DNA from: Dastarcus helophoroides
Taxonomy: Eukaryota; Arthropoda; Insecta; Coleoptera; Bothrideridae
Direction of reading: 5' to 3'
NCBI GenBank assembly: GCA_028583605.1
Contig: CM053331.1
Span: 17,654,857-17,718,856, forward strand
Length of the DNA stretch: 64,000 nucleotides
In this document: piece after piece, positions 12,134 to 24,435 of the stretch
Numbering within the stretch: the stretch's first letter is position 1
Layout: every line of letters begins with the position of its first letter
Position numbers and translations under genes: made by a program
The notes under the pieces: generated by a model
Databases searched by the model: none
Seen by the model: only the letters and a program-made list of their open reading frames with translations
Told to the model about the DNA's origin: nothing

Positions 12134-15100
12134 TCTTGTTAAAATATCTTCAAGCTAATACATATTAATAATCAGTTCGTGGTTTTTAAGATGTTTTGAA
12201 GTCATCTTTTTAATTAAATACATTTTATTAAAATTTTACTTTTTGACAATGAAACTATCTTCATTAAATAACAATATCCCATTAATAAATTGAGAATCAG
12301 ATACTTTTCTACATGTTCGAAAACAAATTAAATAATAATCATGGATTGCATTTAGTGCCACATAATCGCTTAGGCAAATATTCCAACGTTTAAAATGGGG
12401 GGGGGGGGGTATTTAAAATAAGTTTACAAGCACATTTAAATATGCAATGTGTCTTAAAAGCAACTCGCACTTTGGAAATTTGCAATGTTTGAAAAGAGCA
12501 CATTTTAAAAAAGATTTAAATCAAACCAAAAACCCCTCCTCAGAGGCCGCTACTTGATCGCAACAAGCAAGAGTATTTATATACCTCTGAAATTAATATG
12601 GAAATTATTGTACTGATTAAACATTTTTAAATCAACAATCTAATGAAAAATAGAACAGGAGTTAAGAAAATAAATGATAAAAAACTGCACTAATGTAATT
12701 AACCGGTGCTGTTACAAGAATTGAAACAAGTATCGTAAATAACTAAATAACGATGCATTGACAAAGTTAATGTTTAATGCCCAAACAGCTGGATTACTTA
12801 ACCTTGGAACATATTAAACATTTGTCAGAAGTTATGTTTTTGTTTAGGAAAAATTTGTCTTCGACGGAACCTAAACATTAATTTCTCAGGATAGGTATAC
12901 TTACAAGAATGCCAAATTTTTCACACTGTTTGAGGACTGTAAATAAAAATTGGTTAAAAGATTTCTGACGACATCACCTGTTTCCTTCACATAGATTCAT
13001 AAAACTTAAAACGTTTGTAATGATAGGTGAAATTATCTCTCCAGTGTTAGCCTCTTTATCACAGCTGCATTTATTTAATTCTCAAAATATCATGCATTAG
13101 TTAGTAAATCTGAATTAATTTTCACCTGCAATTTGTTATCGCTAACAAAAAAAAATTGAGTTTACATTTAATTTTTTTGAGATTTGAATAATTATAATTA
13201 AATTAAGCTCGAACTATTAATTTCAAACCTAAAACTAAGGGAAAAGTAGACAGGCTGATATTAGAGTCAAAACGTTGTGATATGTTGACATTTTCAGGTG
13301 AAAGATGACATGCAGTGCTTTCCATAATTATAACGGCTAAATTCTATAAAACTGCAGAGCAAAATATTTCATAAAAACGGTCAGGCACCTAATTTGTATT
13401 TTTAGATTGCCACATGATCCCCCTTTCTAATGGTAGCAACAGCTACATTAAAAATTTCTTTAGTAAACTGCCCTTTGGGGTAGTCCAATTGATAGATAAT
13501 TACCAAATTTTTTTAAAATAAATTGCCAATATTTTCCTTTAGAATAAATCAGACAGACTTACTTCCCAAAGTCCTTCATTAAGGTTAAAAATTGAGATTC
13601 CGAGAATTTTATGAACTGAATTAAAAGTTTGTTACGCGCTACTGGTTTGATAAAAATACATCGTTGATTTAAAAACGCTTTATTTGACAGATTAATTTTA
13701 TTCATATAATTAACTAATTATAACTAATTTAACATTAGCAGCGATTCCGTATTTATATTGGTCACATATTCTCAAGTCTCGATTGCAAATCTACACGAGT
13801 TATTCGACGCATCTTGTATATTTGGAAACGTCTAGCGAAATTATTGATACAAAGCCGTCCATGCACTCTACATGCAACCACTAATAACTAATTAAATTAG
13901 AGAGAAAATGTTTGGAGAAAACTAAATAACATGTTGGGACTGAAATAAAACGTTTGCCTTTTTTACCAATTTATAGTTAAAATAATGAATTTAAAATTAA
14001 AATCTCAAGAAAAATATCGGAACTCAGATTAGGTTTTAAATAACTACAAAACTAACGGCAGGATGCAGATTTTTTTTGATTTACCTTTCATGCAAAGATA
14101 TTCATTTATACAACAAGAAAATTTTGTCACATTTTTTATACAATAATATATTTAACTTGAGGAAATCATGAGAACTTGTGTTTTAAGCAGCTGGAATATT
14201 ACAGGTCAAAGCAAACTAGGTAGAAAACTTGCAAGTGAAAAAAGTAAAGTTTTGGACAATATTATAGCCGTAAATCAGAGCTAAAAGAGTTTAGAACTTT
14301 TTTGGGGCAATTTCGGAGCTATTAATGTATAGGTTATAAAGTATATTATTCATAAGGGTCGTTAGCAGCTTCGCAGTAAAAGGGAAGCTTTTATCGACTA
14401 CGTAATAGCCTCTTATATATTACAAATTGGTATTTGTCGAGACCTAATGTTCCTTATGTGACGGCTTTTAATCATACTAAATTTGCATTTGTGTTTTAAA
14501 CGCATGCAGTAGTTTTTGAACCTCTATTCATTGATGCTGTATCTCATTAATCAAATGATTAACTCTCAAATGAGAGTTAAAATTCTGTTACTCACTAATG
14601 CATTTTGCATGAAATAGCGTTAAAAAATATACGAGATGAATATGTGTGCAGAATGAATCATAGGTAATAGTACACAGATTTAGGGTGGATTTTTCGTATA
14701 AAAATAAAGTGATTTAACTAAATTTACCCTACACCAAAAATTGGTACTAACCGAGATAAAGAATATCAAATTTAAAACTTTTTTTTCTCATATTTATTCC
14801 ACACATTTGGCTTAGAGGGGCTTTTTGGGTAATTTACTAACAGATGGCCAGCAACTGATAGGAGGCACCATTTGCTCTCCCTGTATAATTTTAAAGCTTC
14901 ATAACTTACTTGTGAAAATTTTGAGAGAAATCGAAATTTCAAGGAGACTTTTTATATACAGATTTCGCGTTTTTCCTAAAATTTTTATATTTTCTCGAAA
15001 TTCCAAGTTGAGATTGGTACTCCAAAAATTGCGACTTTTAAACCTAAAATTTACTTTATTGCTTTCAGGTTTTTTCAAAATTAAAAACAAAACTGTAAAT

Positions 15101-15480
15101 ATTTTTTAATGAAATGGTTGGCTGTTTCTTTCAGAATTATTTGGACTAAAAATAGACGCTTCATACTTTTTTCCTAAGCCGAGATGACTAATCATTTGTC
15201 CGCGCGACGACGCACCTCCATGCTAATGTGAAGTTCACAAATTTCCAAGTGCTCGCCGTCCCTCATTATTTTCTATTTTAATAATTTGCATGAATAGGGC
15301 AATGTGTGACGCAATTGTGTTCACATCACAAAGCGTGAATGCGAAGGTATGTGCATTACACATAGTTTTATTTTTATTGTTTTACAGGGTGATTTCGAAA
15401 TTTTTTTTCTACTTCTATTTGTATAGTTACTGTTTTCTTTAGAGTTTGCGAATAGGACAGATAGGCGCTATCAGGCTGCC
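12134..15480. other. No recognisable gene; G13 tract at 12397-12409
   Basis: AT-rich sequence without a supported gene. A run of 13 G (12397-12409) is the only striking motif and could be a sequencing or assembly weak point. The frames near 14825-15109 on both strands overlap each other and show no domain. Confidence 0.4.
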
Positions 15481-15877
15481 CAAGGCCGGTCTTAGGGTAG
15501 AGAGGTGCCTGCGGTTCCTCAAGGCGCCAAGTAGCAAAGAAGAACCGAAATGGCAGTATAGGGTGGCGATAGGAAGTTAAATAAGCGTTAATTTGTAAGA
15601 GTAAATTAAAGACGTTAAAGAGAAGAGGTTTTTTAGTCGTCAAAAATATTTAGATAGGAAGAGCAAAATATATTGATAAATAGGCGCTTTTTTTAGTCGC
15701 CAAAATTTTTTAGAGGGATATATTGTAATATTGATGTATTGTGGAGGTTATTTGCTTTTTTCTTTGGTCATTAAAAGTTATGTGAAATGCTTAATTTATT
15801 ACAAAAGGACGTCAAAATAAAAAAGTAAAAAGAAAAAAATACTTTAATCTTGTCACTCTACCCTGATGCAGGTCTTG
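15481..15877. mobile_element. hAT-like MITE
   Basis: The left end CAAGGCCGGTCTTAGGG and the reverse complement of the right end, CAAGACCTGCATCAGGG, agree at about 16 of the first 22 positions, including the shared block AGGGTAGAG. The unit is about 397 bp and has no transposase. The ends have a hAT-like look. The flanking 8-mers (AGGCTGCC and GAGCCCCC) match only partly, so a target-site duplication is not convincing. Confidence 0.4.
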
Positions 15878-16010
15878 GAGCCCCCGCTAAGGTAACTCAG
15901 ATGTAATTCATATCCACATTAGATATGAATTCCGCCAATCATTGAATACAAACAAAGAGTTTCTCGGCTAATTTTTTTTTATGACGATGGAAAAACTCTT
16001 GGGGCCTAGC

Positions 16011-17901
16011 CACGGCCATCTTTATCTAACAGGCCATGAACAAACCCTCGATGCGGTGTTGCCAAACGTTAGATAGTTGTCCACTCTGTCAAAGTCTACT
16101 ATACTACGATCATATTTTGCTGTTGGCTTTATTTGTTTTATAAATTATTTCTTGAAGATTTCTTTTACGGTATGTATGGTTACGATGTTATAAGTAAGTA
16201 TTTTGTGGCATATATTTTTAATTACAAAAAATGTAATAGATACGATAGTGTTTTCTCCGATTTTTATTTATTAAAAGTATTGAGTTTCCTTCTCTTATTC
16301 TTTGATTCTACCTTTTTGGCACAAATTCACAATTTTTTCCTTGGGTTCTAAAAACTTAAAAACATAATTAAGATAATTATTTGTGCTTCCGTCGTTATCA
16401 GTGGTATTTAGATTAATATTTAAATAATCTCGCATTAAATCACAAGGAGAAAATGTGTACAACATAAAAGCCATAATTATGGTTTCTGAAGAATAGCGCT
16501 TTTTTTGAATAATTAAGAACCGTACTTGACTGATCAAGATGGGTAATATATTATTTAAATTATTACTACCTTCTGAATCATCTACAACCTCCAAATTATC
16601 AGAGTCTCCACCAATGTTTTAGAAGCTTCAGTCAAAAATTATATACTTTTTTCTTTCAAAACCGTAAAGGATTGATCGATACTTATTTGATCTCTGTATC
16701 TAACTGATAAATTTTCTAGCTGGGACCACGTACCTAGTTAATTTTAATTCAAAAGGCAGAACCCAGTTTAAATCCTTAACAGTTAATTCTGTTTCACTTA
16801 TAAATACCTTAACAACCATATTTACATCTACTGAAATCTGATTGACAATTTTAATCATCTCTGTTAAATTTAGAATGTAAAAATAAATTTTCTTATCTTT
16901 TATCACTTTTATTGTCCAAGACTTAGGAATATTGATTTCCTTGAGATAATTTAAAACTAAATTGTTGAAACTATTAATAAGGTCTGATTTTTCAAATGAC
17001 TCGTTTAATTCATCATGACGAGATAAGGTTTCATTATGTCTCTCTTCGGGATTTTTTCTAGGAATAGGTACTTTTTTGGATAAAAATTGAAGGCCCTGAA
17101 TTAGGTTTAAGAATAGTTTTTGTTGGAATTTTCTTCACATATTCGTCTGCTAATAAAAAATTATCTACCCTAATAATATCGTTTTCTGAAAAATGCTTAC
17201 TACAAACAATTAAATATCGATGGATCGCTTTTAGCCATTTATTTTTTAAAATAGGATCTTTTGGAAACCCAAAAGTCAATATCACAGATTCTCCAGCTTT
17301 TAAAGTACTATTATAATTGGATTTGCATCCAGGGACGCAGCAGCTTTCTGGCATTTTGTTAGACGTTAAAAAACTCAGACTTACTCAAGTTTGCAAAGAT
17401 TGAACTAAAAGAAACACCAAACCTGCGTATCTCACAGAAAGCTAAAAAACATACACTTTTTTTTTTAAATAACGTTCCTTATTCTCTTAAATGAAAACGA
17501 CGTAACGACAAATCACGCAACTAAGAAAAAAACACAATTTTAACTTAAAATCAAAAGGGATATTTATATCCACTAAATCTTAGCGAAAGCACTGGTCACT
17601 AAGCAATTTGAGCGGGTTTCCACAGTTGAATTTGTGAAATTAGCTGTGTTTTATCACTAGCTTTCGAACCAACCAATACTATGAATATTTTCTCTACACA
17701 ACCACAAGAAACAAATTATTATATTTTCAGTAATAATGTAACTATGAATAGTAAAATCACTGTAATTTGTTTAGCTGCCTGCATGTTACCATAACTAATA
17801 AAAGCAACAAGTAAAAGTACAGTGTGAGGGAGTCTAGGGTGGACAACCATGCCATGTTACCAAATTTTTTAGTTCATGGTCTGTTACTTAAGACGGCCGT
17901 G
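16011..17901 (-). mobile_element. P-element-like transposon, internally deleted copy
   Basis: The ends form inverted repeats of about 31 bp. The left end CACGGCCATCTT, then TAACAGGCCATGAAC, matches the reverse complement of the right end CACGGCCGTCTT, then TAACAGACCATGAAC. Outside lie CCTAG-containing flanks (16005-16009 and 17903-17907) that may be the remains of the 8-bp duplication made by P-type transposases. The interior encodes P/THAP9-type transposase pieces on the minus strand. The left 310 bp is nearly the same as 63321-63630, after which the two copies diverge, so this copy lost the middle and most of the C-terminal half of the gene. Confidence 0.8.
16295..17354 (-). pseudogene. THAP-domain P-element-type transposase, truncated and frameshifted
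   Basis: Three minus-strand segments read in order. First, 17354-17058 (98 aa) is a THAP zinc finger, the DNA-binding domain of P-element and THAP9 transposases: C6, C10, C51 and H54 form the C2CH set, with FPKDP at 30-34, W40 and F55. Second, about 17040-16700 contains KIYFYILNLTEM and VDVNMVVKVFI, the segment that follows THAP in this family. Third, 16594-16295 contains RYSSETIIMAFMLYTFSP, matching the conserved helical block before the catalytic region. The first segment is in a different frame from the others, and a stop separates the second and third; these could be introns or decay. The RNase-H-like catalytic core is missing. The protein then joins the element's 3' end out of frame compared with the copy at 63.6 kb. 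Overall this resembles KP-type deletion derivatives. Confidence 0.75.
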
Positions 17902-18249
17902 ACCTAGTTAAGGTAATGGTTACGATGACTTTGAGGCTTGATACCAGATCAAAGATGCAGGACATTCTAGGTGATGTGCATAGTGTAAAGGCTCCTATTT
18001 ATTCTACGCTGATTCTGCTTAAAATAATATATTATGTATGTCATCATCAACTCGATGAATAACAAAACACCATTTGAAATACAGCAATGCAATTTGTGAC
18101 CCCTATAATAAGGATAGATGAAGCAACTTTGTTTAACCCATATTTGTGCTAGATCTTTTTACCCAATGAGTTAGTATATACATTTTCTCTTGTACGATGT
18201 TCCTATTATCATTAAACAATTTTTTCGATTTTAACGTTTTTTGATGCAT
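17902..18249. other. No recognisable feature
   Basis: Flank of the P-like element. No gene or repeat is visible. Confidence 0.4.
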
Positions 18250-18825
18250 GTCTGCTCAAAAAATGTGTAATTATAATGTAACTCAAAATTAATTTTAGTT
18301 GTCAGAGGTTAAGGTTTCGACTTAAAAATATAAAAATTAATTTTCTATGCAAACTGCCTCCCTGTACTGTGGTGGAAAGGGTAAGTACGCCACTGGAAAA
18401 ATTTGTTTGCAAAGTCCTCTTACGTAAAATGAGAATTTTGCAATGAAATTTGATATTGGGACTCAAAATTAAATTGTCAACAATTTGTAGCAACGTATGG
18501 ATTTGACAAAAAAATATAATGAAATCTATAAATTATTCTTTATGCTCGACAAATGTGTAATTTTAGTGTTACTCAAAATTAATTTTAGATGTCAAAGGTT
18601 AAGTCTCGACTTAAAAATATAAATTTATTTTTTATGCAAACTACCACATGATGGAAAGGGTAAATACGTCACTAGCAATATTTGTTTGCAAAGTCCACTT
18701 ACGTAAAATGAGAATTTTGCTATGAAATTTGATATTGCGACTCAAAATTAAATTATCAACAATTTGTAACAACGTATGGATTTGACAAAAAAAATATAAC
18801 CAAATCTAAAAATTATTCTTCATGG
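18250..18825 (+). repeat. Tandem duplication, about 290-bp unit
   Basis: Two adjacent units (18250-18540 and 18541-18825) align throughout. Shared landmarks include AATGTGTAATT, ACTCAAAATTAATTTTAG, GGAAAGGGTAA, TTTGCAAAGTCC, TTACGTAAAATGAG and CAACGTATGGATTTGAC. Divergence is mostly point changes and small gaps. Confidence 0.9.
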
Positions 18826-19769
18826 TAGTCTTTGTTTAACATTTCTACGACCCAGTTTGGAAATATTTAAATTTTTAGTAACGCAAGCTGAAAATATTCT
18901 AAAACATTTTTTGAACCATGAAATGTCACCTCATGATAACTGACAAAAAATAGGTTAGCTTATCTTACATAGAATAGGAAAAAGAGAAATACCGAAGACC
19001 AACACTAGGCATGAAAAATTTTCATTTAATAAATTATCACCTAGTCATATTTTAGTAAATGAATAATATTGTTAACTTTTATTACTAAAAATTTAAATAC
19101 TCCCAAACTCGGTCGCAGAAATGTTAAAAAATGAATAAAGGAAATCTAAAATATGGAAATTTTATAATGAAACTTAATACTGGATAAAGTCACGATAGAC
19201 TTAAAACGCTCAAAACGCATCTGGTGACGTAGTACGCGATGCAAAGCCCAGATGTTTACATTATACCGTGCTTCTCGAAGTAACGAATAAATTCTATAAA
19301 AGCGCGAACAAACATACTTTAAAAAATGCTTAGACAGGTCGTTTTTTATTTCTAAATTGCCACTTCAATATATATTTTTTAACCCCCTTCATCCCTAAGA
19401 GCTAGCAACCCCAATTTTAAAAATTCAAATAGCAAAGTACCCATCGCGATACCTCGATTAATAGATCTTTTTATACCGAATGCAACAACAAATTTTTTTT
19501 AATCGATTTAAAATCACGGAGGTATTTGCCAAAATGTTAACACGTTAGCATGCTAGCCATTTCTGTATCGCCTATTTGCCTCGCAGTTAACGTCAACCTG
19601 CGCTCATGAGACGGGCTTGCGTAAAAATCTGAGCATGCTGGTATAAGTCTATTGCGAAAAAAATCCAAAGAAGGTCTTATTCCTTCACCATATCGGCAAT
19701 TAATCATAGAGTAAGGTCCTAAAATATGGCATTAAATTCATTATCCACGTAATTTAAAATATATGAGTA
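18826..19769. other. No recognisable gene
   Basis: AT-rich. It has the word CACTAGTCATATTTTAG and other non-repeated text. Nothing is supported. Confidence 0.35.
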
Positions 19770-20300
19770 CCTCAAAATAATTTTAAAATACCACTTTTTA
19801 AGCATAGCTTTATCTTTCCCCATTTAACTTCCCCCTGGAGTGAGGGCTATTCCTTTGACAATTTTAGAAATAACAAGAGTGCTTGTGATAGCTTAGTTGA
19901 GCGGGTTTTGTAATTCTCTATCCAGAAAATTAAGTTTAAAAATTTTTAAATGTGTTTGGAATGAATATATTCAAATTTAACCTAAAGTATGCTTATCTAC
20001 CAAATATGTCAAATTTGTCTTTTCTATTGATTTTGTTTTATAAGTATTCAATTTTTTTTCTCTTATGCTCAGGTGACAAAATAGTAATACAGAATAAGAA
20101 ATAAAAAGAAATAAAACAAGATTCCATACCAGGAAAAAGTATTATTCTTTAATAAAAAATTAGGGAAAAAACGCCTTTCAAATTAGCGAACATGCGCACT
20201 CTCGATTAATTTAAAAATTTCAAAGGAGTAGCTCAAACTCCAAGGAGCTTGAAGAAAGAAAGATAAAATTATGCTTAAAAAGTGTGATTTTAGAATAAGA
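19770..20300. repeat. Palindromic repeat, family A
   Basis: Left arm 19770-19960 and right arm 20120-20300 are diverged inverted repeats sharing CACTTTTTAAGCATA, TTTATCTTTC and AGAGTGC. The left-arm text also recurs in direct orientation at 25285-25440 and 27480-27600, so this is an interspersed family. No coding was found. Confidence 0.6.
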
Positions 20301-20747
20301 AAATCGAAATGTTTCAGGATTTTACTCATAACTTTTTAATTACATAAATGGTGAATTAATGCGTTGCTTTTGGACTTCACTGAAATAATTACACGATACG
20401 TATTTCGCAAATTGATTAACAAAATACGTATCTTGTAACTAATTAATTAATTGGCGATGTAGTAAAGAGGTAAATCCTTCTATGGGCATAATGAAAGACG
20501 CGAATCAAAATATCGACAAGAGTCTTTAATTTTATGAGTGTCGTTTTATTATATTGTTACTTAAATTTAAGTTACTTATCTTCGAGATGTATCTATAATG
20601 TAAAAGACAAATACAACTCACTCATTGCAAAATTTCTAAAATTATTAAATTTACAAAATTGTAATTTGGCAGATATATTTCTTATATGACATAGGCAACC
20701 ACTAAGGAAGAATTTTATGTAGCACCCCTGGAGGCTGAACATATTTG
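20301..20747. repeat. Family A internal segment, partner near 31590-31680
   Basis: The words ATACGTATC, then TTAATTGGCGATGTAGTAAAG (near 20425-20475) match ATACGTATCACG and TTGCCGATGTGGTAAAGG near 31610-31655. The rest is AT-rich and unassigned. Confidence 0.4.
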
Positions 20748-21150
20748 ACATTTTTAACCCTTACTGTGTGGAATTCTTAAAATTCATAACTATTAAACTC
20801 TACTAACGATAAAGACAACAAGAGATAATAAAAATTCCACAATGTTTCTATAAGCCAAATATTTACAATCGAGACAATGTACACTTATGAACGAGCAGCT
20901 AGATCCTTCGGACACCCCTCGAATTGACTGATGATGAGAATTCGGATAAACCGTAATATTAATAGGAGTTATAACCCATGGAGTTTGTAAGAATAGCAAC
21001 GGCCAGGCAAATTACTGGTTAACCCCCGACGATGATGACAAGCAAAACCGGGTCGGGTCATAGCAAATATTTATAGAAACACTGTGGAATTTTTAATATT
21101 TCTTGTTGTATTTATCGTTAATAACGTTTAATGGATAGAAGGGTTGAAAA
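20748..21150. repeat. Foldback repeat, family B
   Basis: Arms at about 20792-20850 and 21075-21132 are inverted repeats (ACGATAAA, ACAACAAGA, AAAATTCCACA). The text 20748-20792 is the reverse complement of 27250-27310, so another copy exists there. The centre is GC-richer (about 20880-21060) and reads CCCGACGATGATG and CAAAACCGGGTCGGGTC. Confidence 0.65.
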
Positions 21151-21290
21151 TATATATCAAGTTTTGCATGTATTTAATCAGCACAAGTTGCATGCTCTTA
21201 ACAAATAAAGCAAATTATTGAATTAAAAGTTGCCTATATCTAAACATGAATATTGCAAAATTTGTTTTACTTTATCAGTTATCTTCAAAA

Positions 21291-21382
21291 ATTGAAATAT
21301 AGAACTTGTCCCCTGAAACCAACAAATAAAGTTGGGTTTTTTAATCTTTCTTGGTTTCAGGGAACAAGTTCTGTATTTCAAT
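21291..21382. mobile_element. Head-to-head Penelope-like 3' ends, short palindrome
   Basis: A 92-bp palindrome with arms of about 29 bp. The terminal words ATTGAAATA, GAACTTGTC and CCTGAAACCAA are repeated inverted. The right half (TTTTTTAATCTTTCTTGG, then TTTCAGGG) matches the 3' ends of the PLE copies near 42540, 45420 and 49530. It is therefore a tiny inverted dimer of the PLE 3' end. Confidence 0.65.
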
Positions 21383-23267
21383 TAGTATCATTGTCTCCAA
21401 TTTGAATTAGGTGGAAATCATGAATCTCAGATCTACATTTTAAAATTAAATTTGAAAAAAATAAACAATTTAATAAAAGCGGGCTATAATTCATGAAAAT
21501 TATTTTCTTTTCAAAAACTCACTCTTGTATTTTTTCGTAAATGGATTTTTCAAAGTCTCATATTATCGAAAATTCCAAATTTAAACTTATACTTAAAATT
21601 ACTTTTTTTCGATATTAAAATTGATTACAAGCGAAATTCCAAGAAACAATTCCAAAGTTAACAAATCCGAAATTTGGGAAAAAATGCAACTTTTGACTTT
21701 AAGCGGAGGCTGAGGAGATAAAAATTCAAACAAAATTCGAGAACAACGTCGAAATTTTGAGACAACAGTATACATCCCAAGTGATAAGTTCACAATTTTC
21801 TTTAGTATTTCTTGAAAACTCTTGAAAAAAGTCAACATCTTGAAACACTAGAAATTTTAAAAAAGAATTGAAAACAAGTTAGAAGAAAATTCTAATTATT
21901 TTCAGAAAACTTCAGGAAGGGCAGCTTAAGCTCATTATTTCTATTTAAATGAAACTTTAGACGTTTTCTTATAATGTAATTTTTTTTCGATTAAATATTT
22001 TCATTATTTCAAGTATCAAAGTTAAGAATTTCTATTCTTTGAATCCAAACTTTCGGAAAAAATGTTAATTGCAAGATTACAAAATTATTTTTACAAATTT
22101 CGATTTTTTTAGTATATTCCAAATTTTTTAATTGTTTTGGTAAATCTGCAATTTTAAAAACGAAAATTTGGAATGAAAGGTAAAATATTAGGAAAAAATA
22201 GGAGAAAAACTTGTAGAATTTTAGCAAAAAATTTGTTTCAACATTTTTGATTTAAAGTTGAAAGTTTATATTTTAGATTTATTTTTTCTGGATTTAAGTC
22301 AAAAAAGCTTTCAAAATTCTACGAAAACGTATTCTACGAAATTTTGAGTGTAGGAGTTGAAATTAGAAAATAAATACATTGCTTTTAAACATTATAATTT
22401 CTAGATTAGAACCCTAGTTCCTAACTTATAATTTAAATGTGTAGATTAAAGTGAAAAAGGCTTAAGAAAAAAAATTCAGCCTAAAATTCAAATTAGTACG
22501 AATAAAAAATAAAAGCAAATTCCTGAATTAAACTTTTTAAATTTTTTCTCCAGCTAAAACCAATATTTTGAGGTTTAACGTGATATTAACAAGATCGTTT
22601 TTATTAAATAAAAAATAACTTTTCGAAATTTCGTAACATTCACAATTTAATTTCAGATTTAACGTAAAAAGTTCTTTTATTTTTAGCATCAAAAATTTCG
22701 GGATTAAATTTTTAATTTAAGCCTGCAATTCCCGAAGCCAAGAACTAAAGGATTTTAATATAAGATTAAACTCGAATTTCAAGATTTAGTCCGAAATTTG
22801 AAGAAAATACATAGTTTGAATGAAAACTGGGAATTTAGAACAATTTTTTTTCTTAAAACCAGACTCTCGATAAAATGTTGGACATTTGACTTGTTTAAAA
22901 CTTAAAATGTCTAGATTTATATACCCTAAAAATTTAAATCTGTCGATATTTTTTTTTTAAATGAATTTACTCATCAAAGTTTTCATTGTTATTCTTGGTT
23001 TTTAGACTTTCTATTTAAGATTTAATTGTTCGAATTATAAATCGAAATAAAACACAATTTTAGGTTTAAATTGGAAACATTGAGAAAATCACCAAAATTC
23101 TGAATTAATATCAACAAATTCTCTAAATTTCTGTTTTAGTTACATTAGCTTGACATGAGATGAATATCCTAATTATTGTTACAAAATTTTTCGCAAAACC
23201 ACAATATTCCTGGAATAAGTCGAGCAAGTCAGAAATTTTGCAAGAGAATTAGAAACTTAAAAAATAT
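21383..23267. repeat. AT-rich low-complexity block
   Basis: Degenerate AAATTT, TTGAAA and TCGAAA words like those of 6540-8740, without clear tandem order. Short frames here (21599-21838, 22009-22227) consist of F, L, I, K and N and have no domain. Confidence 0.4.
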
Positions 23268-24435
23268 ACAAGGTGATTTTAAAAGTAATGCCTTAAATTA
23301 AGAACCGCATTTTGGAGCCCAAAATAAGACTAAAAGTCTACATAAATATGTGTCCTAAAATGCTTCGTTTCCGAGTTTTCGGGTGTGTAAGATTACTTCC
23401 TGATTATAGTTTTTTTATTAATAGTTGCGAAACGTGTACATATAATTGAATGAAATTTGGCACAACTTTATTACTTTTTGTGCCATCTTCAAAAATCAAA
23501 GAACTAATTAATAGAACTTAACTAGTGGCGGCTATATCCAGAGGGGTGGTGCTTAAAACGTGCCTTTATTTAATTTGTGCACAGTTTTGCCGCAGTTTGG
23601 TAACAAAAATATAAACTACAAACGTTTTTACATAAAAAGGTACCCCTACTGTTTGATATTGTCAACGTTTTATGAGTAAAATGCATTTTTATATCTTGAT
23701 GCATTAAAAACGCTCGCCAAAAAATCCCGGATGTGACACATAATTGGCTTTGAAATGAGAGAAAATAAAATTTGCCAAAATGTACTGTTGAAACAAATTC
23801 TTTTCAACTAATATTTAACTAATTTTAAGTATTATTTAAATAAAAAATATTTCGTAAATATTTTGCAAATAACGAATTTAAAAATATTAGCTTTTATATG
23901 CAGAAATTGCTCAAGGTGGCCACCGGTAACAAGAAAACATGTAGAGGTCAATGCTATTTATTTTCTTTTATTTCAACGCCAATTATGTGTTACATTCGAT
24001 ATTTTTTGGCGAGCGTTTTTGATGCATCTAGATATAAAAATGCACGTTACTCGAAAACCGCTGAAAATATCAAATTTTAATGAAAGTACTTTTTTTTGTT
24101 AAAATATTTTGGTACCAAACGACTATAAAAGTGCACATAAAATAAATAAGGCACCACCCCTTTGGATGTACCCGCCACTGGTGCAGTTATGTTAAATATT
24201 TCTTAAATTTTCAGAAAGGGCACCAAAAACTATGGAGTTGTGCCAAATTTCATTTAATTATCTATACACGTTCCGCAACTATTAATAAAAAACTATAATC
24301 AGGAAGTAACCTTCCAAACCCTGTCACTCGGAAAACGAAGCATTTTACGACATATGTTTATGCAAACTTTTACTCTCATTTTAGGCTTTAAAATACAATC
24401 CTGAATTTATAATACTACTTTTAGAATCACCTTGT
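23268..24435 (+). mobile_element. 1.17-kb foldback element, complete copy
   Basis: An almost complete palindrome. The left arm (23268-23769, about 502 bp) pairs with the right arm (23957-24435, about 479 bp) around a 187-bp loop. The outer ends read ACAAGGTGATT and flank AT/TA. Partway along each arm is a hAT-like end (TAGTGGCGGCTATATCC on the left, CAGTGGCGGGTACATCC on the right, inverted). The element is thus either a MITE nested at the same place in both arms or a composite foldback. No transposase frame is present. A second copy lies at 59996-61038. If transcribed it would form a long double-stranded hairpin. Confidence 0.9.

Noticed and set aside
12397..12409. G13 tract as a G-quadruplex or regulatory signal
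   Set aside because: A single homopolymer run with nothing around it; error or slippage is as likely.
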